10,712 nucleotides of DNA from JBFJWR01 sp041623535 (GCA_041623535.1 JBFJWR010000073.1:1-10712); one strand, 5' to 3'; counted from the first letter of the stretch, positions 1 to 10,492 are shown. Notes: a model not told the origin generated them from the sequence alone. Numbers and translations: made by a program.

Positions 1-3439
<3,439 letters not shown>

Positions 3440-3446
<7 letters not shown>

Positions 3447-4846
3447 GTTGCTTCCAGCGGTTCAGCCGCACCGAGATTTTTAACCAGGGGATACACCAGC
3501 AGGCCGGCCAGGATCCCCGGCAGAATTTCATACACCACGCTGCCCAGGCCCATCGCCCGCCAGAGCAGGAACACCAGGGGCCCGAGGCAGACCATCAGCA
3601 CCGCACCGCGCTCGGTCGGGCGTCCACCCAGACTGAACGTGATCAGCAGGGGCGCGAAAGCCGTCCCGAGCAGGCCCCAGGCCATCAACACCAGTTGGAA
3701 CACGGTCTGGTTATCGGTCAGCGCGATGAACAGTGCGATCAACAGTACGACAGCAGTTGCCACGCGTGACGCCAGCAGGGTCGAATATCGCCTGGGCAGC
3801 AAATCACGACTGACCGCCGCCGAACAGGACAGTACCAGCGAATCGGCGGTCGACATGGTGGCCGCGAACAGAGCCGCCAGGATCAGGCCAACCATGGCGC
3901 CCGGCAACAGCTGTTGGGCCAGCGTCGGCAGGGCCAGCTCGGCGTCAAACTGCGCCGCATCCGGGAGCAGTATGCGCGCCAGCAAGCCGACCACGATGGT
4001 GGCCCCGTAGAAAAGCGTGAACCAGCTGTAGTAATACAGCCGCACCGTGTGCACATGGTGCGGTGGCGCGAACGACATGAAACGAATGACGATATGCGGC
4101 TGCCCCAGTACACCCAGGCCGCCAAACACCCAGCCGAGAACAAACAGGCTGCGATCGAGCAGTCCGCCCTCCGGAAACCAGTCCATGTAGCCCGGTTCCA
4201 CGTCGCGCAATGCCGTGAGCACATCCTGCGGGCCGGCAAACTGTTGATAGCCAATCCACATCAGCAAAGCCATGGCGACCAGCATGACCATGGACTGCGC
4301 GGCGTCGGTCCAGACGCTGGCGCGGATCCCACCGGAAAAGCTGTACACCAGCACCATACCGGCACCAATCAGCGCGCCGGTGGTTTCCCCCCAGCCGAAT
4401 GCCACCTGCAGCGCCTTGCTGCCGGCACTGAACTGGGCGCCCGCGTACGCGGCGAGGAACGGCACCATGATCAGGGCCGAGAGGCGGGCCAGTTGCCGGT
4501 AATCCTGCCCCCACCAGTCGCCCAGCAGGCCGGAAAAGCTCTGCACCCGCCGATGGGCGCTGGCCTTGCGCAGGGGTCGCAGTACCAGCAGTGAACCCAG
4601 CAGGTCTCCGCAGATCCAGCCGATCATCAGCCAGATGGAGGACAAACCGGTCGTATAGGTCAGGCCGATCATGCCGATGAACATGTAGCCGCTGTTGTTG
4701 GTCGCTACCGCAGACAAGGCGGCCAGCCATGGTGGCAGTGTCTTTCCCGCGACCAGGTAATCCTCCGTGGAATCTTTCAGGTACAGCATCGCTGCCCCGC
4801 CGATCGCAAGGAACACCACGAGGGAAAAAACAAACGAATAAACCAC
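3440..4846 (-). CDS. Sodium:solute symporter, PutP-like (SSS family)
   Basis: Inner-membrane secondary transporter of 468 residues, probably importing a small organic solute with Na+. Hydrophobic segments fit about 13 spans of the LeuT fold. PutP-like landmarks are the first-helix region ALSAVATNNSG (43-53), SGGIRASVWTDA (171-182), GQPHIVIRFM (248-257) and AATMSTADS (328-336). In the last, Ser332-Thr333 match the Na2-site Ser340-Thr341 of E. coli PutP. The length is slightly below PutP (502 residues). An oddity is that PutP Asp55, needed for Na+ coupling, aligns with Asn50. Proline is therefore only one possible substrate and I give no symbol. The start is GTG at 4846. A TAA stop lies directly upstream (4847-4849), so no longer form exists, and I see no clear Shine-Dalgarno sequence. 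GTG codons 10 and 11 are alternative starts but would shorten the first helix. It is divergent from the MATE gene and convergent with metH. Confidence 0.9.
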
Positions 4847-4872
4847 TTACACAACCACTGACCAGCCCGGGA

Positions 4873-4898
4873 TGCCCGGCATGGTAACAAACCGGGCA
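4873..4898. repeat. Inverted repeat upstream of the symporter gene
   Basis: Perfect 7-base arms TGCCCGG (4873-4879) and CCGGGCA (4892-4898) flank a 12-base spacer. It lies 27-52 bases upstream of the GTG start of the minus-strand symporter gene. It could be a hairpin in that gene's leader or a site for a dimeric regulator. GC-rich arms of this length can arise by chance in DNA of this composition. Confidence 0.3.
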
Positions 4899-4920
4899 CC
4901 GGAAACGGGGATTGGCCATA

Positions 4921-4950
4921 GCGTGTGACGTGGACCTGACGGGCACACGC
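4921..4950. promoter_or_regulatory. Candidate operator: 30-base inverted repeat between divergent genes
   Basis: Perfect 7-base arms GCGTGTG (4921-4927) and CACACGC (4944-4950) have a 16-base spacer. The site lies in the 190-base region between the symporter start (4846) and the MATE start (5037), about 50 bases upstream of the MATE -10 box. The position suits a shared operator, but no regulator gene lies nearby and the binding protein is unknown. Chance occurrence is not excluded. Confidence 0.25.
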
Positions 4951-5002
4951 CGCTTCCGGGGGGCGGCGCAGTCGCCGATCAGCGCCGAGTCGGGCAGACC
5001 CC

Positions 5003-5008
5003 TATAAT
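5003..5008 (+). promoter_or_regulatory. -10 box of the MATE-DUF2970 operon
   Basis: A perfect TATAAT is followed by a GC-rich GCGC discriminator. Transcription would begin near 5015, leaving a leader of about 20 bases before ATG 5037. No good -35 hexamer sits 16-18 bases upstream, so either the promoter is weak or an activator helps. The box also overlaps an in-frame ATG at 5007, which argues against that codon as the start. Confidence 0.55.
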
Positions 5009-5036
5009 GCGCACTCCAGTCGCGGGAACCGAATCC

Positions 5037-6359
5037 ATGCAGCCTGAACGCCTCCGCACGATGCTCAGCCTGGCCCTGCCCATCATGGGAGCCATGGTGT
5101 CGCAGAGCATACTCAACGTGGTGGATGCGGCCATGGTCGGGCACCTGGGGGAAGCCGCACTGGCCGCCGTCGGCATCGGCAGTTACGCGAACTTCATGGC
5201 CATCGCACTGGTCATCGGCCTGTCCTCGGGTGTGCAGGCCATGGTGGCGCGTCGCCATGGCGAGAATCGAACCAGCGAAACCGCGGTCCCGCTCAATGGC
5301 GGATTATTGCTGGCGCTGGGCCTGGCCCTGCCCCTGACCCTGATCTTCATGGTGTTTGCGCCGGAAGTCATGGGGGTTCTCAACGGGGATCCGGCGGTTC
5401 GCGACACGGCCACCGAGTATTTCCGGGCCCGGATCGGCGCCATGGTGGCGATCGGGTTCAACTTCTGTTTCCGGGGCTTCTGGAACGGCATCAACCAGTC
5501 ACGCATCTATATGCACACGCTCATCACCATGCACCTGTGTAACGTGGTCATCAGTTACTGCCTGATCTTCGGCAAGCTCGGCCTGCCGGAACTGGGTGTG
5601 CTCGGGGCCGGCCTCGGCACCGCGATTGCACTGTATATCGGCACTGCCATCTACGTTGTCATGACCTTGCGCCATGCTTCTGACAAGGGCTTCCTGGAAG
5701 GCCTGCCCAGCCGGGAGACCATGCGCACCATGGTGCAGTTGTCGATTCCCAACTCAATACAGCAACTCTTTTTTGCCGGCGGATTCACAGCGCTGTTCTG
5801 GATCATCGGCCAGATCGGCACTCCGGAGCTCGCGGTCGCTCATGTCCTGTTCACACTGGCACTGTTCCTGCTGCTGCCAACCATCGGTCTGGGCATATCC
5901 GCCACCTCGCTGGTCAGCCAGTCGCTGGGCCGCAAGGACAGCAACGAGGCCTGGCGCTGGGGCTGGGAAGTCAGCGCTGCGGCAGCAATTTTCCTGGCCT
6001 GTGCAGGCGCGCCCATGTGGCTGGCCACCGATTTCATACTCGGCCTGTTCCTGCATGATCCGGCACTCATAGAACTGGGCCGGCTGCCACTGCAGATCAC
6101 CGGGGTGGCGATTTTCCTGGATGCCATTGTCATCGTGCTGAGCAATGCCCTGCTCGGTGCCGGCGCCACGCGCACCGTGCTGGTGGTGTCACTGACGACC
6201 CAATGGCTGTTCTTCCTGCCACTGGCCTACCTGGTGGGACCGGTTCTCGGCTGGGGCCTGCTGGCGGTGTGGATCGGACAATGGATACAGCGCCTGGTGA
6301 CCGGCGCGATCTTCGGCGTAATCTGGCAGAGGCGCGCATGGACGACGATCAAAATCTAG
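5037..6359 (+). CDS. MATE family multidrug/cation efflux pump
   Basis: Inner-membrane antiporter, probably exporting cationic compounds in exchange for H+ or Na+. It has 440 residues and about 12 hydrophobic spans in two similar halves, as usual for MATE proteins. Asp30, in the first span before AAMVGHLGE, aligns with the conserved N-lobe Asp36 of NorM. Asp362 in the C-lobe precedes SNALLGAGATR, as in the NorM TM10 motif. The C-lobe Glu255 of NorM seems to be replaced by a hydrophobic residue in FFAGGF, so ion coupling may differ from NorM. I chose ATG 5037 rather than the in-frame ATG 5007, because the latter lies inside the TATAAT box. A weak GGGA (5024-5027) lies 9 bases upstream of the chosen start. 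The 3' end overlaps the DUF2970 gene by 22 bases, implying co-transcription. The substrate cannot be told from sequence. Confidence 0.92.
   Translation: MQPERLRTMLSLALPIMGAMVSQSILNVVDAAMVGHLGEAALAAVGIGSYANFMAIALVIGLSSGVQAMVARRHGENRTSETAVPLNGGLLLALGLALPLTLIFMVFAPEVMGVLNGDPAVRDTATEYFRARIGAMVAIGFNFCFRGFWNGINQSRIYMHTLITMHLCNVVISYCLIFGKLGLPELGVLGAGLGTAIALYIGTAIYVVMTLRHASDKGFLEGLPSRETMRTMVQLSIPNSIQQLFFAGGFTALFWIIGQIGTPELAVAHVLFTLALFLLLPTIGLGISATSLVSQSLGRKDSNEAWRWGWEVSAAAAIFLACAGAPMWLATDFILGLFLHDPALIELGRLPLQITGVAIFLDAIVIVLSNALLGAGATRTVLVVSLTTQWLFFLPLAYLVGPVLGWGLLAVWIGQWIQRLVTGAIFGVIWQRRAWTTIKI
6328..6332 (+). promoter_or_regulatory. Ribosome binding site of the DUF2970 gene
   Basis: AGAGG sits 5 bases upstream of ATG 6338, inside the 3' end of the MATE gene. 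It supports the short 72-residue form over a longer reading of the same frame starting at 6203. Confidence 0.5.
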
Positions 6360-6556
6360 CGGGAAAACCGCGCAAAAGCAGTTTTCTGTCCACGCTGCAA
6401 AGCGTGTTTGCGGCGGCGTTCGGCGTGCAGAGTCAGAAAAAGCGGGAAGAGGACTTCGCCAGCGGCAGCCCGGTGGCGTTCATCGTGGCGGGCATCCTGT
6501 TCACGGTCGTGTTCGTACTGACACTGCTGACCGTGGTCAGGACCGTATTGCCCTGA
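6338..6556 (+). CDS. DUF2970 family small membrane protein
   Basis: A 72-residue protein recognised as DUF2970. It has a short hydrophilic head, then SFLSTLQSVFAAAFGVQS (15-32), a charged stretch KKREEDF (34-40), and one membrane span at about 46-68 (PVAFIVAGILFTVVFVLTLL, 45-64). These small proteins are widespread in beta- and gammaproteobacteria; I know of no assigned function. The ATG at 6338 lies inside the MATE gene, and its reading frame runs past the MATE stop. The 22-base overlap and AGAGG ribosome site suggest translational coupling. The charged residues before the span suggest that the N-terminus faces the cytoplasm (inference). It might accompany the pump, but the pairing could be incidental. 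Confidence 0.85.
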   Translation: MDDDQNLAGKPRKSSFLSTLQSVFAAAFGVQSQKKREEDFASGSPVAFIVAGILFTVVFVLTLLTVVRTVLP

Positions 6557-6624
6557 GGTCCCGGCAACGGGGTGTAATCCGCTGGCGGCAACCACCCTGT
6601 AGCGCGGCGGCGTGGCAGGCTGGT

Positions 6625-6771
6625 TCAGGCCCCGGCGACAAACACGAGCGCGGAAGTGACCAGGATGGCCAATACGGCCAGCGTCGCGAGTACATCGGCC
6701 AGTCCGTCCGGACCCCAGCCACCTTCGTTTTCTATATCGGGTGCCTGTTCGTTCATCGACTTGTGTTCCAT
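6625..6771 (-). CDS. Hypothetical 48-residue single-span membrane protein
   Basis: Small ORF on the minus strand in the 444-base gap between the DUF2970 and cysI genes. It reads MEHKSMNEQAPDIENEGG, then WGPDG, then a hydrophobic helix at about residues 24-46 ending in FVAGA before TGA (6625-6627). The acidic, soluble N-terminus followed by one span is typical of small bacterial membrane proteins. I do not recognise a family. ATG 6771 gives 48 residues, while the in-frame ATG 6756 gives 43; each has only a weak purine-rich ribosome site. A candidate promoter lies just upstream (6801-6828). It is divergent from cysI and convergent with the DUF2970 gene. Codon third positions are mostly G or C, as in the neighbours. 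The gene is likely but not proven. Confidence 0.55.
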   Translation of the reverse strand: MEHKSMNEQAPDIENEGGWGPDGLADVLATLAVLAILVTSALVFVAGA

Positions 6772-6800
6772 TCATTGTGGCCCGTAGTTCAGGTGCGCCT

Positions 6801-6828
6801 ATTGTAGCCAGACAGCGGGCGCCAGCAA
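6801..6828 (-). promoter_or_regulatory. Candidate promoter for the 48-residue ORF
   Basis: On the minus strand, TTGCTG (6828-6823) and TACAAT (6806-6801) are separated by 16 bases, a reasonable sigma-70 layout. Transcription would begin near 6794, about 23 bases before ATG 6771. Confidence 0.4.
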
Positions 6829-6908
6829 GCCCTGCGGGCAGATCCGTGGACATATCTTGCGTCGCCGGCAATATAAGCGGGAGAATTATCCATATAGGGA
6901 ATCATTCG

Positions 6909-6937
6909 TTCAGGTCATCCCGCACAACTGGTATATT
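6909..6937 (+). promoter_or_regulatory. Candidate promoter of the cysI-DUF934 operon
   Basis: TATATT (6932-6937) is preceded by TGG (6929-6931), making an extended -10. A weak -35 TTCAGG (6909-6914) lies 17 bases upstream. The leader to ATG 7001 would be about 57 bases. I cannot pick out a CysB-type activator site, although sulfur control of this operon would be expected. Confidence 0.4.
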
Positions 6938-7000
6938 TCGCCATCGAATTCGCCCGGCCCGCTACACCCGGAAATCAACCTATACGGCTCGACTGCAACC

Positions 7001-8662
7001 ATGTACCGATACGACCAATACGACCACGCCATGCTGGAAGACCGTGTCGCCCAGTTCCGCCGCCAGACCGATCGCTACCTGGCGGGAGAATTGCGCGAAG
7101 ACGAGTTCCTGCCGCTGCGCCTGCAAAACGGCCTGTACATCCAGCGCCATGCCCCCATGCTGCGCGTGGCCGTGCCCTATGGCCTGCTGTCGAGCGCACA
7201 ACTGCGCATGCTGGCGCACATCGCACGCAGGTACGACAAGGGCTACGCCCATTTCAGCACCCGCCAGAACGTACAATTCAACTGGCCGGAACTGGAGCGC
7301 GTGCCTGACATCCTCGCCGACCTCGCCAGTGTCGAGATGCACGCCATACAGACCAGTGGCAACTGCATCCGCAACATCACGTCAGACCAGTTCGCCGGCG
7401 TCGCTGCCGACGAGGAAGTTGACCCACGTCCCTACTGCGAACTGTTGCGCCAGTGGTCCACTTTCCATCCGGAATTTGCCTACCTGCCGCGCAAGTTCAA
7501 GATCGCTGTCAACGGCGCCCGCGCCGATCGTGCCGCCGTGCAGGTGCACGACATCGGCATCTACCTGAAACCGGGAAAGAATGGCGAACCGCGTGCGTCG
7601 GTACTCGTCGGTGGTGGCCTGGGGCGTACCCCGGCCATCGGTGTTTGTATTCGCGAGGATCTGCCGGTCGCCGACCTGCTGACCTACCTGGATGCCATCC
7701 TGCGGGTATACAACCGCTACGGGGATCGCAAGAACAAGTACAAGGCGCGCATCAAGATCCTGGTCAAGGCACTGGGCGCCGAAATGTTCGCGACCATGGT
7801 CGAAGAAGAATGGCAGTACATGAAAGGCAATCAGGCCACGCTCACGAACGAAGAGATCGACCGTGTACGCGGCTTTTTCCATGATCCGGAGTACGCCAGC
7901 CTGCCCACCACCTGTGCAGCCCTGGAACAACGTATCAGCAGCGACAAGACCTTTGCCGCCTGGTACCAGCGCAATACCCATCCGCACAAGCAGGACGGCT
8001 ATCGCAGTGTCACGCTCTCGTTGAAGGAAACCGGCGAAGCTCCCGGCGACTGCACCGACCGGCAGATGGATGCCATTGCCGATCTCGCCGATGCCTTCAG
8101 TTTTGGCGAGGCACGGGTCAGCCACGAGCAGAACATGATTCTCGCCGATGTGCGTCTTGACGCGCTCGAAGCACTCTACGAACAGGCCCTGGCGCAGCGC
8201 TTCGTCACTCCCAATATCGGGCTGCTGACCAACATCATCTGCTGCCCGGGCGGGGATTTCTGTTCACTGGCCAATGCCAAGTCGATTCCGGTGGCTGAAA
8301 GCATCCAGCGCCGCTTCGAAGATCTCGATTACCTGTTCGACATCGGCGAACTGGACCTCAATATTTCCGGCTGCATGAATGCCTGCGGGCACCACCATGT
8401 CGGCCACATCGGCGTGCTGGGCGTCGATAAGCGTGGCGAAGAGTGGTACCAGCTCAAGCTGGGTGGCCACTCCGGGCTGGATGCATCGCTGGGCGACATC
8501 CTCGGCCCGTCGTTTTCGCGCGAGGAGGTCACGGATGTCATCGAGAGAATCGTGCAGCTTTATCTCGAGCAACGTCAGGACCCCTCGGAGCGGTTTCTGG
8601 ATACCTATCGCCGTATCGGCATGGAACCATTCAAGGAGCGGGTATATGCCAAGAATCATTAA
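7001..8662 (+). CDS. cysI: Sulfite (or nitrite) reductase, siroheme and 4Fe-4S hemoprotein
   Basis: Cytosolic reductase that carries out the six-electron reduction of sulfite to sulfide for cysteine synthesis, or of nitrite to ammonia. It has 553 residues, close to Pseudomonas CysI. The order is a ferredoxin-like half (LRLQNGLYIQRHAPMLRVA), a siroheme-binding half (STRQNVQFNWPELE, then TSGNCIRN), a repeat of both, and the cluster ligands Cys415-x5-Cys421 (CPGGDFC) and Cys458-x3-Cys462 (CMNAC). No ligand is missing. I chose ATG 7001 because the first residues, MYRYDQYD, match the family's usual N-terminus. The frame is open back to 6857, but the extra 48 residues do not look like the family and would cover the candidate promoter. 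No ribosome site is obvious. No CysJ flavoprotein lies in the window, so the electron donor is unknown. Sulfite is favoured over nitrite by the DUF934 partner. Confidence 0.92.
   Translation: MYRYDQYDHAMLEDRVAQFRRQTDRYLAGELREDEFLPLRLQNGLYIQRHAPMLRVAVPYGLLSSAQLRMLAHIARRYDKGYAHFSTRQNVQFNWPELERVPDILADLASVEMHAIQTSGNCIRNITSDQFAGVAADEEVDPRPYCELLRQWSTFHPEFAYLPRKFKIAVNGARADRAAVQVHDIGIYLKPGKNGEPRASVLVGGGLGRTPAIGVCIREDLPVADLLTYLDAILRVYNRYGDRKNKYKARIKILVKALGAEMFATMVEEEWQYMKGNQATLTNEEIDRVRGFFHDPEYASLPTTCAALEQRISSDKTFAAWYQRNTHPHKQDGYRSVTLSLKETGEAPGDCTDRQMDAIADLADAFSFGEARVSHEQNMILADVRLDALEALYEQALAQRFVTPNIGLLTNIICCPGGDFCSLANAKSIPVAESIQRRFEDLDYLFDIGELDLNISGCMNACGHHHVGHIGVLGVDKRGEEWYQLKLGGHSGLDASLGDILGPSFSREEVTDVIERIVQLYLEQRQDPSERFLDTYRRIGMEPFKERVYAKNH
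8633..8638 (+). promoter_or_regulatory. Ribosome binding site of the DUF934 gene
   Basis: AAGGAG lies 7 bases upstream of ATG 8646, within the last codons of cysI. It is the strongest ribosome site in the window and fixes the DUF934 start. Confidence 0.75.
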
Positions 8663-9143
8663 GAACGGCGCGGTCGTCGAAGACGACTGGCAACTGCTGG
8701 CGGCGGATGTCGCGCTCGCCGACCTGCCGGACGGCAAGATCATTGTGCCGCTGGCGCTCTGGCTGGCTGAGCACGGCGCCCTGCAGTCACGCGCCGAAGC
8801 GACCGGCATATGGCTGGATGGCGAAGAAGAACCCGCACCACTTACCGATCATGTCAGCAGCCTGCCGCTGATCGCGATCAATTTTCCTGAGTTCAAGGAT
8901 GGGCGCGGTTACTCGCTGGCCCGCATCCTGCGTGATCGCATGGGATTTACCGGTGAACTGCGCGCGATCGGCGATGTATTGCAGGATCAGCTGTTCTACC
9001 TGAAGCGTTGCGGCTTCGATTCCTTTTGCATACGCGCCGACCGTGATCCGGAGCAGGCACTGGAATCATTGTCCGATTTCCGCGAGACCTACCAGGCTGC
9101 GACCGACAACCCGGTGCCATTGTTTCGCCGACGCGCCGGCTGA
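8646..9143 (+). CDS. DUF934 family protein, partner of the sulfite reductase
   Basis: A 165-residue soluble protein recognised as DUF934 (COG3749). The conserved core is FPEFKDGRGYSLARILR (80-96), then GELRAIGDVLQDQLFYLKRC (103-122) and GFDSF (123-127). It has no signal peptide or membrane span. Members are often encoded next to cysI in proteobacteria and some are annotated as probable oxidoreductases of sulfite reduction; I know of no proven activity. The ATG lies 17 bases inside cysI, with a strong ribosome site at 8633-8638, so the two are very probably translated together. Cys122 and Cys128 are the only cysteines. A helper role in sulfite reduction, such as electron delivery or assembly, is inference. 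Confidence 0.9.
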   Translation: MPRIIKNGAVVEDDWQLLAADVALADLPDGKIIVPLALWLAEHGALQSRAEATGIWLDGEEEPAPLTDHVSSLPLIAINFPEFKDGRGYSLARILRDRMGFTGELRAIGDVLQDQLFYLKRCGFDSFCIRADRDPEQALESLSDFRETYQAATDNPVPLFRRRAG

Positions 9144-9148
9144 CCCCG

Positions 9149-9205
9149 TCCCCGGACTGAGACCGGGATTTCTGCACCGGGCGGAATCGGCGGGGATTTC
9201 CCGCC
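9149..9205 (+). terminator. Two GC-rich hairpins after DUF934, possible weak terminator
   Basis: Hairpin 1 pairs CCCGG (9151-9155) with CCGGG (9163-9167) across a 7-base loop and is followed by ATTTCT. Hairpin 2 pairs GGCGGG (9189-9194) with CCCGCC (9200-9205) across a 5-base loop. Neither has a proper T tract, so termination here is uncertain. Confidence 0.3.
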
Positions 9206-9213
9206 CGACTCAA

Positions 9214-9222
9214 TGCTATCCT
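9214..9222 (+). promoter_or_regulatory. Possible extended -10 promoter of the antiporter gene
   Basis: TGC followed by TATCCT (9217-9222) resembles an extended -10 element, about 30 bases before ATG 9253. No convincing -35 is present. Weak evidence. Confidence 0.25.
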
Positions 9223-9252
9223 TGTGCAACAGATTTCTGACTGGCGGCGTGC

Positions 9253-10422
9253 ATGGAAGGCTCCTCGGTACCGCAGGCGTTCTTTCTTATATTCACCGGC
9301 GCTGCGGTGCTTGCTTCGTTCGCCCTGTACACCCGCCAGCCCCTGCTCGTGGCCTACATTGCCATCGGTGCATTATTCGGTCCTTCCGGGCTGAATTTCG
9401 TTACCGACACGAACATCCTGCGCGATATCGCCAAGATCGGCATCATCTTCCTGCTGTTCCTGCTCGGCATGGACATGCAACCACGCAATCTCATCCGCAC
9501 ACTCAGGGAAGTCACATTTGTCGGCCTGCTGAGTTCCCTGCTGTTTGCAGTCATCGGCTACGTGGTGGGTCAGCTGTTCGGCTTCGAACCGCTGGAGTGC
9601 CTGGTGATAGGCGCGGCAATGATGTTTTCCAGCACCATCATCGGTATCAAGCTGCTGCCGACCACGGTTTTGCACCACCGCCGCATCGGTGAAGTGGTGG
9701 TCGGTCTGCTGCTGCTACAGGATTTAATGGCCATCCTGGTGCTGCTGTTGCTGCACAGTGGCACGGAGGGGCATTTTGAATACCAGCGCCTGCTGATCGC
9801 TGCCATATCGCTGCCGGTGCTGATCGGCGCTTCGTACGTGTGCGTGCGCTACGTGATCACACCGCTGCTGGCGCGCTTCGACCGTTTTCACGAGTACGTG
9901 TTTCTGCTGACCATCGGCTGGTGCCTGGGCGTCGCCGAGATGGCTCATTTCATCGGGCTGTCGCATGAAATCGGTGCGTTCATTGCCGGCGTCAGCATGG
10001 CGACCTCGGCGATTTCCCCGTATATCGCCTTGAACCTGAAACCGCTGCGTGACTTTTTCCTGGTGCTGTTTTTCTTCTCACTGGGTGCCGGATTCAATTT
10101 CAGCCTGCTGTTTGAAGTGCTGCTGCCCGCCCTGCTGCTGGCCGGACTGATGCTGGTCATCAAGCCGGTCACCTTCTGGGCATTGCTGCGCGGCGCCGGT
10201 GAAAAGAACGACATGAGCTGGGAGATGGGTTTCCGGCTGGGACAGATCAGCGAGTTTTCCCTGCTGATCGCCTTCCTCGCCGCCGGCGCGCAATTGATTT
10301 CCTCGGAGGCATCGCACCTGATCCAGGCAACCGCCATCCTGACGTTCCTGATCTCGTCTTACATCGTGGTATTCCGGTTCCCGTCCCCCATTGCCATTTC
10401 GGACCGCCTGCGGCGGGACTGA
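9253..10422 (+). CDS. CPA2 family cation:proton antiporter (KefB/KefC-like membrane domain)
   Basis: Inner-membrane monovalent cation/H+ exchanger of 389 residues with about 12-13 hydrophobic spans. Family landmarks are GALFGPSGL (39-47), FSSTIIGIKLL (125-135), GEVVVGLLLLQDLMAIL (146-162), the GLSHEIGAFIAGV stretch (235-247) and GQISEF (330-335). Gln156-Asp157 form the ion-binding QD motif of KefB/KefC, unlike the DD pair of NapA. KefB and KefC are about 600 residues and carry a C-terminal NAD-binding RCK/TrkA-N domain. Here the protein stops soon after the membrane domain at RLRRD, so that regulatory domain is absent. Such short CPA2 proteins are common, so this need not be a truncation. K+ or Na+ cannot be decided. 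It has a single-gene layout, with a 109-base gap upstream and repeats downstream. Confidence 0.9.
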   Translation: MEGSSVPQAFFLIFTGAAVLASFALYTRQPLLVAYIAIGALFGPSGLNFVTDTNILRDIAKIGIIFLLFLLGMDMQPRNLIRTLREVTFVGLLSSLLFAVIGYVVGQLFGFEPLECLVIGAAMMFSSTIIGIKLLPTTVLHHRRIGEVVVGLLLLQDLMAILVLLLLHSGTEGHFEYQRLLIAAISLPVLIGASYVCVRYVITPLLARFDRFHEYVFLLTIGWCLGVAEMAHFIGLSHEIGAFIAGVSMATSAISPYIALNLKPLRDFFLVLFFFSLGAGFNFSLLFEVLLPALLLAGLMLVIKPVTFWALLRGAGEKNDMSWEMGFRLGQISEFSLLIAFLAAGAQLISSEASHLIQATAILTFLISSYIVVFRFPSPIAISDRLRRD

Positions 10423-10450
10423 AGGGCCTCGCCAATCGGCCGAGGTCCTT
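10422..10450 (+). terminator. Hairpin at the antiporter stop codon
   Basis: AAGGGCCTCG (10422-10431) pairs with CGAGGTCCTT (10441-10450): 10 pairs, one of them G-U, around a 9-base loop. It begins on the last base of the TGA stop. There is no T tract after it, so it may protect the mRNA 3' end or slow transcription rather than terminate by itself. Its right arm is the left end of repeat unit A. Confidence 0.4.
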
Positions 10451-10483
10451 CGACTTCGTGCTTCGCACTCCGCTCAGGATGAC
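10441..10483 (+). repeat. Palindromic dispersed repeat, unit A
   Basis: A 43-base unit with ends CGAGGTCCTTCGACTTC and CTCAGGATGAC. The centre is a small hairpin, GTGC-TTC-GCAC (10458-10468). It matches a type of short dispersed element I recognise from many bacterial genomes, often mistranslated as protein. It shares 38 of 43 bases with unit C. Confidence 0.75.
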
Positions 10484-10492
10484 GAGGCAATT

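Noticed and set aside
3914..5258. Long open frames over the symporter and MATE genes (3914-4594 plus; 3945-5258 minus)
   Set aside because: They overlap clearly recognised membrane transporters and give low-complexity, soluble-looking peptides without motifs.
6557..6624. Terminator between the convergent DUF2970 gene and the small ORF
   Set aside because: Only a weak 5-base pairing (6570-6574 with 6593-6597) across an 18-base loop and no T tract.
6356..6871. Minus-strand frame of 171 codons across the DUF2970 gene and the gap beyond it
   Set aside because: The product is Arg- and Gly-rich without motifs. It conflicts with both the DUF2970 gene and the better-supported small ORF.
6857..7000. 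N-terminal extension of the sulfite reductase from ATG 6857
   Set aside because: Family members begin at the MYRYDQYD-type sequence encoded from 7001. The extension covers the extended -10 element.
7382..8125. Minus-strand frame of 247 codons inside cysI
   Set aside because: It is fully antisense to a conserved reductase with no recognisable product.
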